64,000 nt of DNA, taken from assembly GCA_047974375.1 (NCBI GenBank), contig JBKECF010000068.1:1-64000 (forward strand), written 5' to 3'. Every line of letters begins with the position of its first letter. The stretch's first letter is position 1. Made by a program: the position numbers and the translations under genes. The notes below the pieces were generated by a model that worked only from the letters and a program-made list of their open reading frames with translations, was not told where the DNA came from and did not search any database. This stretch comes from JBKECF01 sp047974375. Its GTDB lineage: Bacteria; Bacillota; Clostridia; Lachnospirales; CAMZNU01. Positions 26,791-34,873 of the stretch are shown one piece after another.

Positions 26791-28347
26791 TTAACTTACT
26801 TTAAAGCTTGAATCTGCTTTTATATTTTTTGCTCTTTTAAAGAATAAAAATGTAATAATTGCTGTACTTATAACGGCTAATCCATAAGTTAAAAAAGCAT
26901 TTTCGCTATAGCCTAACATAAATCCGATTTCGCTACCTTTATCCAATATTGCTTCACCAGTAGTTGCAAGGGATTTTTCACGTGTAGCATTTCCACCAAA
27001 GAGATAGGAAAATACCACTATGCTATAAAAAATTCCAGGCATTAGAGATAATAGATACTGCTTGCCATTGAATTTAACGTATAAATAAGCTGAAATAGTA
27101 TATAAAACGAAAGTAGCTGTGGCTTGGTTAGCCCAGGCAAAGTATCTCCAAAGAGCATCAAAACCAGAAGCGTCAATTTTACCCCATATAACTAAAATGA
27201 AAGTAACAATAAACAGTGGAATAGCTATTAAAAGCCTTGGTGCTATACTTTTTTGATTTAGGTTTAAATAATCGGCAATAGCGAGTCTTGCTCCTCGAAG
27301 GGCTGTATCGCCAGATGTTAAAGGCAAAACAATTAAACCTATTACAGCTATGGAACTTAATATTCCAGGTAAGGCGTTATGGGATATATCAACAATAATA
27401 GCTGTAGCATCTCCCTGTGTTTCTAATACATTACGAGCTATCATACCACCAGCTGCCCAAATCATAGCAATTACGCCTTCTAGTACCATCATTCCGTAAA
27501 ACACAATTCGTCCTTCACGCTCATGTTTAATAGTTCTTGCTATAAGCGGTGATTGAGATGCATGGAAGCCAGACAGTATACCACAGGCTACAGTAGTAAA
27601 AAATAGTGGGAAAAGTGGTAAGCCTTGTGGATGACCATTTAAAGAAATATTTTTAAAACTACTAAAGTTATTCATAGCCTCTAGCCAGCCATCTTTCAAA
27701 AATAGTGCAATAAAAACTCCTATGGAACTTATAATTAAAGCTGCACCAAAAATAGGGTAAACCTTGCCGATGATTTTATCTATAGGTAACAACGTTGCAA
27801 CTACATAGTAAATAAAAATAGCAGCGAAAATATAAACGGCAGGTGCGGAAAAAAATTCTGCAATGCCTGTTACATTGTTAATGTCAAAAAAATTGTAGAG
27901 GATTATATTTCCTGGAATAGTAATAAAAACAGCCCCTATTAATATAAGCAGTACTAGTAATAAAATGTTAAAGATTTGGTACGTAGCATTACCTAAATAT
28001 TTTTTTAATACAACAGGCATTTGCGCGCCATTTTCACGTACAGATAGCATGCCGGCTAAATAGTCATGAACAGAGCCTGCAAAAATATTACCTATGGGTA
28101 TTATTATAAAAACAATTGGTCCCCAAAGTATTCCCGCAATGGGACCAAAAATAGGCCCAGTGCCTGCAATGTTTAAAAGTTGAACTAATGCGTTTTGTGA
28201 AATATCCATGGGGACAAAGTCCACACCGTCTTCTAATTTAATGGCTGGGGTTTGCCTATTATCTGGCTGAAACAGATTTTCAACAAACTTTCCATAGAAA
28301 ATATAGCCCAATATTAAAATTAAAAAACCAGTTAAAAATAAAATCAT
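26791..28347 (-). CDS. cstA: Carbon starvation protein A (CstA family transporter)
   Basis: This polytopic membrane protein of 518 residues has about 14 helices. Family segments include YGKFVENLF near the N terminus, LNIAGTGPIFGPIAGILWGP, GSVHDYLAGMLSVRENG and SGDTALRGARLAIADY. CstA-family proteins import pyruvate or peptides, often when carbon is limiting. Its length matches the shorter (about 500-residue) group. A GGGAGG site precedes the ATG. It is transcribed away from the giant prepilin gene and splits the pilus genes into two groups. Confidence 0.93.
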   Translation of the reverse strand: MILFLTGFLILILGYIFYGKFVENLFQPDNRQTPAIKLEDGVDFVPMDISQNALVQLLNIAGTGPIFGPIAGILWGPIVFIIIPIGNIFAGSVHDYLAGMLSVRENGAQMPVVLKKYLGNATYQIFNILLLVLLILIGAVFITIPGNIILYNFFDINNVTGIAEFFSAPAVYIFAAIFIYYVVATLLPIDKIIGKVYPIFGAALIISSIGVFIALFLKDGWLEAMNNFSSFKNISLNGHPQGLPLFPLFFTTVACGILSGFHASQSPLIARTIKHEREGRIVFYGMMVLEGVIAMIWAAGGMIARNVLETQGDATAIIVDISHNALPGILSSIAVIGLIVLPLTSGDTALRGARLAIADYLNLNQKSIAPRLLIAIPLFIVTFILVIWGKIDASGFDALWRYFAWANQATATFVLYTISAYLYVKFNGKQYLLSLMPGIFYSIVVFSYLFGGNATREKSLATTGEAILDKGSEIGFMLGYSENAFLTYGLAVISTAIITFLFFKRAKNIKADSSFKVS

Positions 28348-28559
28348 AAATTTTTCCTCCCTAATTATGTTTTATCTGTTTTATTGCGATTATTTTTCGC
28401 TGTATTTATTATACTATAAAAAACTACATACATAAACTGAATTTTTTGTGCAAAAACCTTAAAGGATATAGCTTGTATAGAAATATATATTACTTAGTCG
28501 TGGAAATTAAATTTGCCATATAAAAAATATATTATAAAATCTAATTTATTTTATAAAGA

Positions 28560-28588
28560 TTTACACTATACTATAAAGACGGTATAAT
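28560..28588 (+). promoter_or_regulatory. Promoter of the giant prepilin gene
   Basis: TTTACA (28560-28565), a 17-nt spacer and TATAAT (28583-28588) lie 63 nt before the start codon. The 28348-28651 gap otherwise holds AT-rich DNA and presumably the cstA promoter, which I could not place with confidence. Confidence 0.6.
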
Positions 28589-28651
28589 AATAGGTATTGA
28601 ATGATATATTATACGATTTATAAATTCTTTTATACTAGAAAGGGAAAAGAT

Positions 28652-31600
28652 ATGAAAAAAGGATTGACTTTAATAGAAATTTTAGTAGCAAGTGGAATTA
28701 CCCTTGTACTCATTTTAATAGTATCTAGCTTTTTAAGTTTGAATTTTACTTCTCTTGAAGGAGTTACCAATACAAAATTAGCAAATGATAATTTGAAAAA
28801 TGTTGAAACATTTATAGTAAACTCTATTAGCAACGCTGAAGAGTTAGAAATATTGGCTGATGTGCCAACAGAGTTTGCGCCTACATATAGCTACATATAT
28901 AGTAAGGATAGTATAGTGTACTATGTTGCTCCAGGTAAAACTCCTGTTGAGATGACTGTTAGTGATAAAGAAGAGTTTGAAGTTGTATTTACAAAAGTGA
29001 TGGCAGATACTTTAAAGTTAAATGTAAATTCATTAAATATATCCAAAAGAGGGAAAGAGACGGAAATAAACCTTAAAAATTTTGCAGAAGATTCAGAGAT
29101 TACAGGAGAGTCCACAAGTCATGTAATAACTTATATAAGTAACTTGCCTGAGGATGAGGCACTTATTACAGAATTTTCTTTTAGAGTTGAGGATAATGCA
29201 AATCCTAAGGATTGGATACAAAGTAAATATATAGGTGTTATTGACCAAAGTGCCCAAACTATAGAAGTTATAGTTGACCAAGAGGCAGGCATAGAGAATT
29301 TAGTTCCATATGTTGTGCATTCAGGTTCAGAGCTTACTTACGATGTACCTATGTCTGATAATGGCGCTTTAAACTTTACTGGTATAGTTAACGCCACAGT
29401 AGAGGGCAGTACATCAAGTAAAACTTATACAATCACTGTTATTAAAAAATTCTTGCCTACTCTTACAAGATTTGATTTTAATGCTTTAGATAATAATGAA
29501 TGGCCAGGAGGAAATACAAGTTTAGATGCTACTTCTAAAATAGCAGCGGACCAAACAAGGAATTTAAAAGGTAGAATTTTAGAAAATACAAGAGAAGTAA
29601 TGGTGTCTATAGATAGTCTAGAGGCATCGAATAAAAAACTTATACCCGATTTCGATATACAAGGTGAATATATAACCATAGAAGGTGTGGAGGGTACATA
29701 TAGACCAGGTGATAAAGTAGCTGTAGATTTTAACCCTGGAAGGACATTCTCTAAACTTGAGTATGCTACAAGTACTAAGGATACCGAGATAAAAGTTTTT
29801 GATAATAGTTACAATGTGGTTGGGGTATATAAAAATGAATATACACACTTAGAGCCTACAATACTAACGGTATATGCCACAGCTGCTGACGGCGTAACCA
29901 TGCGTTCTAGGACTTATGAGGTATATGTATCACCCTATGGTTACGGAATAGAGCTAGAACGAAAAAGATCTTCAGAGGTTACTGGGGAAACATATTTTTC
30001 TGCATGGATAGACCAAAGAAATTTATTGGTATATATGCCTGCTGTTGGTAGCGGACATAATAATCGTTTTTTTGCAAAATACTATGGAGATCGCTCACTA
30101 TTAAAGAAAGGAACAACAGCAGGTGAGTCGTATTATAGATTCCGAAAGAAAGATGGCTCTGGCAATTATGACTGGTATGCCAGCGATGGTACGGAATGGG
30201 TTGAAAATACAGGTAACGATAGAGGAAATGCTATTGGTGAGTGGATTGATTATTTTAACGTGTACAATACCAAAGTTTATGATAAAGTGTATGATGGCAG
30301 ATATGTAGGTATAGATGATAAACATGAAATGGATAAGCTTTATGGTACTGCCTTTCAAGATGCAGGAATGTTTAAATTTCACTATGAAAATACATTGATT
30401 CAAAATAGATATTTGTATAAGAAAAAAGTAAGTGCAGAAATTATTCAACCATCTACTGGTTATACTTCTGGGTATATTGGTAATGGAAACGAATCTCAAA
30501 TGGGTCAAATTAATTTGACATTCCCTGCTAATGAGTATTTAAAAGATATGGTTGCGTCTATGACCTATATGGGAGAGAAAGTTGGAGCTTACTATGGTAA
30601 CAAAAGCACATCAGAACAAAAAAGTGAAATAACAGAGAACGATATAGGACCAGACGGTGACGATATAAAAGAATATTATGTTAAATCTCAAGTGAATAAC
30701 AAAAACCATAGGTATAAATTTAATGTAAATATATCCGACCCACCAACATTTTCTTTAAATAATATAAATTTAATAGATAAAGGCAGAGGGGAAAGCCGTA
30801 AGCTATCAGTTAGAGCAGGCCACACATATACAGCTGGAATAAATAGGCCAGAGGAAGAAAATGGATTGGAATACAAATGGTACTATGTTCCGGAATATAG
30901 GAAGGATAGAGTAGGCACAGACCAAGGTATGTTACTTTCATGTACAAGCGATGTTTTTAAAGTAGATGATTATAAATATGACTTTTTAGGGAAAGGTTAT
31001 GTGTATGCTGCCGTACGTAGTAAAAGTGAAACTTATACCGTGTCAGATAATGGTGAAGTTTTTGGTGGAGTTTATACAAACTGGGTATATACAAAAAGTA
31101 AAGAGGTTAATTATGGTGTTGAGTTGAAAATTAAGCCTGAATTTAGAGTATTGGGGATGAATAGGAACCCGAATGAAGTTTCAGTAGATATTGCACATTC
31201 CTACCTTGGGGTGGATCGATATTATACGCTGTGGAGTAATGCGAGAATAAAAACCATGTTGTATGAAAGTGAAAAGCCTGGGTATGTAAATATACATAGC
31301 GCAAATTATTGGATGGATAAAGAAGAAGGTAATAATTTACTGCTTACTGAAAGGTATACTCATTTTTATGGTGCCTATAGGTGGAATGAGGATGCTTTGG
31401 GATATGGACTAAAATTGAACAAAAGCATTGGAGTTGTTGCGTTATTTGGAGAACTTTATGATGTTGGTGATGGAGATCTTGACATAGACTTATCTAAAGG
31501 TCTTGTAAATGGTAGTAAAAGTAACGTAAAGCAGTGGATATCTGGTAAGAATGTTAATTTTAGAGGTGGATATATAACCCAACCTGATACTTCTGGAGTA

Positions 31601-31900
31601 TTTGGAGTAAGGTCTGTAAATGGAGGAACTGTAAATTGGGACATCACTGCAGATGCTTTTTATGCTGGAAGTAAAAAAGAACCAATTATTATATATCAAC
31701 CGGATGGAGGAACAATAAACATTACAGCAAATTTATATGGTTTTGATTGGAACGATATTAACTTATTTATTTATGCACCTAAATCTAACGTAAACATAAA
31801 TTCGGTTAATTTTTGTCCTAGAGCTTCTGTTATAGGAGGAAAAGTTACTATTCTTTATGATAGAATAAAAAAACTAGATGAGTTTTATTTACCTCAGTAA
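28652..31900 (+). CDS. Giant prepilin-like protein with large C-terminal extracellular region
   Basis: The 1082-residue protein begins with a prepilin leader: MKKG, then LTLIEILVASGITLVLILIV with glutamate at mature position 5. The ATG at 28652 is chosen over an in-frame ATG at 28601 because AGAAAGGGAAAA precedes it and the leader then starts correctly. After about 170 pilin-like residues come one or more beta-rich Ig-like repeats (for example YIGVIDQSAQTIEVIVDQ and KTYTITVIKKF, about 165-280), then about 800 residues rich in Tyr, Gly, Asn and Asp with no recognised domain. The length is far beyond a normal pilin (150-200). A tip adhesin or minor pilin is the likely role, assembled by PilBTC at 21.5-25.5 kb. 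Confidence 0.85.
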   Translation: MKKGLTLIEILVASGITLVLILIVSSFLSLNFTSLEGVTNTKLANDNLKNVETFIVNSISNAEELEILADVPTEFAPTYSYIYSKDSIVYYVAPGKTPVEMTVSDKEEFEVVFTKVMADTLKLNVNSLNISKRGKETEINLKNFAEDSEITGESTSHVITYISNLPEDEALITEFSFRVEDNANPKDWIQSKYIGVIDQSAQTIEVIVDQEAGIENLVPYVVHSGSELTYDVPMSDNGALNFTGIVNATVEGSTSSKTYTITVIKKFLPTLTRFDFNALDNNEWPGGNTSLDATSKIAADQTRNLKGRILENTREVMVSIDSLEASNKKLIPDFDIQGEYITIEGVEGTYRPGDKVAVDFNPGRTFSKLEYATSTKDTEIKVFDNSYNVVGVYKNEYTHLEPTILTVYATAADGVTMRSRTYEVYVSPYGYGIELERKRSSEVTGETYFSAWIDQRNLLVYMPAVGSGHNNRFFAKYYGDRSLLKKGTTAGESYYRFRKKDGSGNYDWYASDGTEWVENTGNDRGNAIGEWIDYFNVYNTKVYDKVYDGRYVGIDDKHEMDKLYGTAFQDAGMFKFHYENTLIQNRYLYKKKVSAEIIQPSTGYTSGYIGNGNESQMGQINLTFPANEYLKDMVASMTYMGEKVGAYYGNKSTSEQKSEITENDIGPDGDDIKEYYVKSQVNNKNHRYKFNVNISDPPTFSLNNINLIDKGRGESRKLSVRAGHTYTAGINRPEEENGLEYKWYYVPEYRKDRVGTDQGMLLSCTSDVFKVDDYKYDFLGKGYVYAAVRSKSETYTVSDNGEVFGGVYTNWVYTKSKEVNYGVELKIKPEFRVLGMNRNPNEVSVDIAHSYLGVDRYYTLWSNARIKTMLYESEKPGYVNIHSANYWMDKEEGNNLLLTERYTHFYGAYRWNEDALGYGLKLNKSIGVVALFGELYDVGDGDLDIDLSKGLVNGSKSNVKQWISGKNVNFRGGYITQPDTSGVFGVRSVNGGTVNWDITADAFYAGSKKEPIIIYQPDGGTINITANLYGFDWNDINLFIYAPKSNVNINSVNFCPRASVIGGKVTILYDRIKKLDEFYLPQ

Positions 31901-31916
31901 TATATAGTAATATAAA

Positions 31917-31961
31917 ATATCGAGAAGTTGCTTTGAAGTAAGTAATTTCTCGATATTTTTA
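31917..31961 (+). terminator. Intrinsic terminator after the giant prepilin gene
   Basis: Arms ATATCGAGAA (31917-31926) and TTCTCGATAT (31947-31956) form a stem that is extended inward by weaker pairs and followed by TTTTTAT. Confidence 0.85.
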
Positions 31962-32240
31962 TGTAAAAATGATTATTAACTGGAATTAAAAGTTAAAATT
32001 AAAAATAAATTTAAATAAAAAATATTGAAAAATATTAAATTTATTGATAGAATGGACACATAGAATGTAGGGTGTGAATATAGTACTAAAAAAATTCATA
32101 TGTTATTGTGTTGGAATTAAATTATATAACATCATATATATAGTTATAATGTTAAAGTTCAAACACTATAACTACTTTTATTCTGGATTTTATTTCGATG
32201 GAAATTAGAAACACAAAATATTGGAAACGGGAGGAGATAA

Positions 32241-32306
32241 GTGGCTTGTGCAATAATGTCATATTATTACATAAGTTGTTTGAAATTGAAGTTTTTCAAA
32301 GTGTAA
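32241..32306 (+). CDS. Possible 21-residue leader peptide
   Basis: A strong GGGAGGAG ribosome site (32229-32236) lies four bases before a GTG that opens a short frame: (M)ACAIMSYYYISCLKLKFFKV. It contains three tyrosine codons in a row and two cysteines. It sits in the 450-nt gap (31901-32350) before the membrane-protein gene, 44 nt from its start, so it could act as a regulatory leader peptide or a small protein. No antiterminator or terminator pair was recognised. The rest of the gap is AT-rich, with no confident promoter. Confidence 0.4.
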   Translation: MACAIMSYYYISCLKLKFFKV

Positions 32307-32350
32307 TATTTTTAACGTCATGATTTATAGGATTTGAAAGGAGAAATGGT

Positions 32351-33232
32351 ATGGATCTTTTTGCTTTAGTAGCGGCATTTGGTGGTGGGTTAATTGGTGC
32401 TTATATGGGTGCACTTCCAGCGTTTATACTGACGGGAGTTGTAGCTTTGGTAGGTGGAGTTGTTTCAATTGCAGGCGGGGCAGACTTAGCAATAGGTGCA
32501 ATAGCTTTTGGTTCTTATTTAGGGCCTCATGTTTCTTTTGCAGGTGGTGTTGCAGCAGCAGGCTATGCGGCTAAACGAAAAAAATTAAGTAGTGGTACAG
32601 ATATATTATCATCTCTTAATGGATTGCAAGACCCAATGACACTAGTTGTTGGTGGGGTTTTTGGTGTTATAGGATTTTTGTTGTGTTATTTTTATGGCTC
32701 TGTCTTAAAGCTAAATACTGACCTTCCAGGGTCGGTTGTTGTAACATCTGCAATTATTGTTCGCTTGGCTTTTGGTACAACTGGACTTTTTGGTGAAAAG
32801 CCAGAGGGTGATAGAAAGTTTTTGACAATGGGTGACGGGTTAATTTGCAACATACTTTTAGGCTTAGGAGTTGGTATAGCTACAAGTTTTGTTTATGCTT
32901 CTTTGATTAAAAGTGGAGTTGATCCTGCCTTATTAGGTAGTTACCCAGTAATATGCTTTGGTATAGCTGCGGTGTCACTAGTATTTGCTCAAACTGGATT
33001 TGCTACGCCTGCAACGCATCATATTGCTTTAATTTCAGCGTTGGCGGCAGTAATGTCAGGTAGTCCAATTATTGGTGCTTTATTTGGGGTTATTGCGGTA
33101 TTGTTTGGCGACTTTTTTGCAAAGACATTTAATAGTAATTGTGATACTCATATAGACCCACCAGCTTTTACAATCTTTACACTAACATTTGCTTTAAATC
33201 TAATATTTGGTACAGGGTTGATTAATTCATAA
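32351..33232 (+). CDS. Polytopic membrane protein of unknown function
   Basis: The 293-residue protein has about eight to nine hydrophobic helices rich in Gly and Ala. Conserved-looking polar patches are SYLGPHVSFAGGVAA, GLFGEKPEGDRKF, GFATPATHHIAL and, near the end, NCDTHIDPPAF. The pattern suggests a channel or transporter, with the His/Asp clusters as possible metal or substrate contacts. No family name can be given with confidence. A GAAAGGAGAAA site precedes the start. It is monocistronic, ending at its own terminator. Confidence 0.8.
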   Translation: MDLFALVAAFGGGLIGAYMGALPAFILTGVVALVGGVVSIAGGADLAIGAIAFGSYLGPHVSFAGGVAAAGYAAKRKKLSSGTDILSSLNGLQDPMTLVVGGVFGVIGFLLCYFYGSVLKLNTDLPGSVVVTSAIIVRLAFGTTGLFGEKPEGDRKFLTMGDGLICNILLGLGVGIATSFVYASLIKSGVDPALLGSYPVICFGIAAVSLVFAQTGFATPATHHIALISALAAVMSGSPIIGALFGVIAVLFGDFFAKTFNSNCDTHIDPPAFTIFTLTFALNLIFGTGLINS

Positions 33233-33247
33233 TAAACATTATAATAA

Positions 33248-33281
33248 GGCTGTAAAGATTTATTTGAAATCTTTACAGCCT
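33248..33281. terminator. Intrinsic terminator between converging genes
   Basis: Perfect 13-bp arms GGCTGTAAAGATT and AATCTTTACAGCC (33248-33260, 33268-33280) lie between the membrane-protein gene and the peroxiredoxin gene. Confidence 0.8.
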
Positions 33282-33285
33282 GGTT

Positions 33286-34080
33286 TTAAATATTATTTAG
33301 AGTTTCCTTTATTAAATCTAGTCGGAAACCGTGTATTTCAGTTTCTCCGATTACTGTTACTGGTAGTTTACTATAATTACGTTCACTCATAAACGATTGG
33401 CCGGCTTTATTGGTGTTTAAATCAATTTCTTCGTAAGTATAGTTGTTTTTATCTAGGTATAATTTTGTTTGCTTACAATAGGAACAGTCGGGTAAAGTGT
33501 AAATTTTTATTGGTTGACTATTACTATTTGTAGTTTTTATAGTTTCTGTTTCAGTTACACTAAGGGGTTCGTTGCCAACTTCCCAGTTTGCACCACATAG
33601 TGAATTCGTTTGTAATGCTGATAAAACTCTTAAAAACTCATTAGTATTACGGCCTATATTGTTGTCATGGACAACGGCGTATTTAATAATTTGCTCTGGG
33701 TCAATAATAAACGTACCTCTAAGAGCTACGCCTTCATCTTCGAGAAGAACGCCGTAGTCTTTTGATACATTCAGCAATTTGTCAGCTCCTAATGGATAGT
33801 TAATTTTGCCTAAACCGCTTCTGATCCATTGTTGGTGGCTATAAATGCTGTCGGTACTTATACCCAGTACGTTTGCATTTAGCTTTTCAAATTCATTAAA
33901 TTGCTGGCTTAAGGATGTTATTTCTGTGGGGCAAACAAAAGTAAAATCTAAAGGATAGAAAAATAGTACTAACCATTTTCCTTTGTAATGGTCTAGAGAT
34001 ATATCGAGAAAATTCTCGCCATCTCCTGTTACCCCTTGGATATGAAAACTAGGTGCTTTTTTTCCTACTAAACGATTCAT
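33286..34080 (-). CDS. Peroxiredoxin-glutaredoxin fusion protein
   Basis: The 264-residue two-domain peroxidase has an AhpC/Prx1-type domain at residues 1-170, with the peroxidatic C50 in DFTFVCPTEI and the resolving C162 in SLCGANW. A short linker of about 15 residues leads to a glutaredoxin/NrdH-like domain at about 190-264 with the C199-S-Y-C202 active site and a cis-proline in KLPVT. The glutaredoxin part probably recycles the peroxidase disulfide in cis, so no separate AhpF is needed. It is divergent from the small four-cysteine protein at 34149, with a 68-nt shared promoter region. Known Prx-Grx hybrids are mostly of the Prx5 class; this one is of AhpC class. Confidence 0.9.
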   Translation of the reverse strand: MNRLVGKKAPSFHIQGVTGDGENFLDISLDHYKGKWLVLFFYPLDFTFVCPTEITSLSQQFNEFEKLNANVLGISTDSIYSHQQWIRSGLGKINYPLGADKLLNVSKDYGVLLEDEGVALRGTFIIDPEQIIKYAVVHDNNIGRNTNEFLRVLSALQTNSLCGANWEVGNEPLSVTETETIKTTNSNSQPIKIYTLPDCSYCKQTKLYLDKNNYTYEEIDLNTNKAGQSFMSERNYSKLPVTVIGETEIHGFRLDLIKETLNNI

Positions 34081-34148
34081 AATTATACCTCCATAAAAAA
34101 ATTGATTGTTAGTTTTATTATAATAAATATATTAGAAAGGAGCAAGTT

Positions 34149-34343
34149 ATGTCAGAAAAAAAAGAATTTCCTGGTGGTTTTTATGGAACAGGTCAAAAGA
34201 AAGAAGTTGCAGATGATTGCGACAACTGCATGTACGATAATAAAAAGGTACAAAAAGATGTTGAAGAATGCCCTAGCTGTTTGTATATACCGGGTAAAGG
34301 TGATAAAGATTTACAAAAAGATGTTAAGAATAACAAGGAGTAG
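34149..34343 (+). CDS. Small four-cysteine protein (possible zinc or iron knuckle)
   Basis: The 64-residue hydrophilic protein has two CxxC pairs, C24-D-N-C27 and C41-P-S-C44, spaced like a zinc ribbon or a minimal rubredoxin-like site. Both ends are Lys-rich. AAAGGAG precedes the ATG by six bases. An overlapping 98-residue frame at 34102-34398 lacks these features and was rejected. It is divergent from the peroxiredoxin fusion, so a redox or metal role under the same stress control is plausible but unproven. Confidence 0.7.
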   Translation: MSEKKEFPGGFYGTGQKKEVADDCDNCMYDNKKVQKDVEECPSCLYIPGKGDKDLQKDVKNNKE

Positions 34344-34417
34344 TAAATTAAGTTATATATTTATGAAATTAAGGTTGATTACTTATAATGGTAGTTAGGT
34401 TTAAAAAGATTTATTTA

Positions 34418-34458
34418 CAAACCCTCTAAATATATGGGTTTAGAGGGTTTATAAATAA
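34418..34458 (+). terminator. Intrinsic terminator after the four-cysteine protein
   Basis: Arms AAACCCTCTAAA (34419-34430) and TTTAGAGGGTTT (34439-34450) form a strong hairpin before the tRNA promoter. Confidence 0.8.
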
Positions 34459-34484
34459 AAATTAAAAAATATTTAAAAAAAGTA

Positions 34485-34513
34485 TTGACATTATATTGGT
34501 ATTACTATATACT
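34485..34513 (+). promoter_or_regulatory. Promoter of the tRNA cluster
   Basis: TTGACA (34485-34490), a 17-nt spacer and TATACT (34508-34513), a near-ideal sigma-A promoter, lie 58 nt before tRNA-Asp. Confidence 0.85.
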
Positions 34514-34570
34514 TCTAAAAGTCGGCAGGAGATAACTAGTAATTAATAGTTACTTGAAGATTTTTTGTTT

Positions 34571-34644
34571 GGCCCAATAGCTCAGTTGGTTAGAGCGCTG
34601 GCCTGTCACGCCAGAGGTCGAGGGTTCGAGTCCCTTTTGGGTCG
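34571..34644 (+). tRNA. tRNA-Asp (GTC)
   Basis: A complete 74-nt cloverleaf: acceptor GGCCCAA with TTGGGTC, D-loop AGCTCAGTTGGTTAGAGC, anticodon loop CTGTCAC (anticodon GTC) on stem CTGGC/GCCAG, and T-loop GGTTCGAGTCC. The 3' CCA is not encoded. Confidence 0.97.
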
Positions 34645-34650
34645 TTTTAT

Positions 34651-34723
34651 GGGAGCATAGCTCAGCTGGGAGAGCACCTGCCTTACAAGCAGGGGGTCAT
34701 AGGTTCGAGCCCTATTGTTCCCA
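34651..34723 (+). tRNA. tRNA-Val (TAC)
   Basis: A complete 73-nt cloverleaf: acceptor GGGAGCA with TGTTCCC, anticodon loop CTTACAA (anticodon TAC) on stem CCTGC/GCAGG, and T-loop GGTTCGAGCCC. CCA is not encoded. Confidence 0.96.
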
Positions 34724-34733
34724 TAATTTTTTA

Positions 34734-34818
34734 GCTCGAGTGGCGGAACTGGTAGACGCACAGGACTTAAAATCCTGCGAGCCATAAACTCGTGCCGGTT
34801 CGATTCCGGCCTCGAGCA
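34734..34818 (+). tRNA. tRNA-Leu (TAA)
   Basis: An 85-nt class II tRNA with a long variable arm. Acceptor GCTCGAG pairs with CTCGAGC, the anticodon loop is CTTAAAA (anticodon TAA) on stem CAGGA/TCCTG, and the T-loop is GGTTCGATTCC. CCA is not encoded. Confidence 0.97.
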
Positions 34819-34822
34819 TCTA

Positions 34823-34850
34823 GGGATAGCATTTGCTATCCTTTTTTTTG
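34823..34850 (+). terminator. Terminator of the tRNA cluster
   Basis: GGATAGC (34824-34830) pairs with GCTATCC (34835-34841), followed by a run of eight T. Confidence 0.9.
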
Positions 34851-34873
34851 TACATAAATATAAAGGTGATAAT

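Noticed and set aside
29093..30508. Several minus-strand frames inside the giant prepilin gene
   Set aside because: They are short, lack ribosome sites and are antisense to one long continuous frame with a clear prepilin leader.
34102..34398. 98-residue frame overlapping the four-cysteine protein
   Set aside because: It lacks a ribosome site and coherent composition, whereas the frame at 34149 has AAAGGAG and two CxxC pairs.
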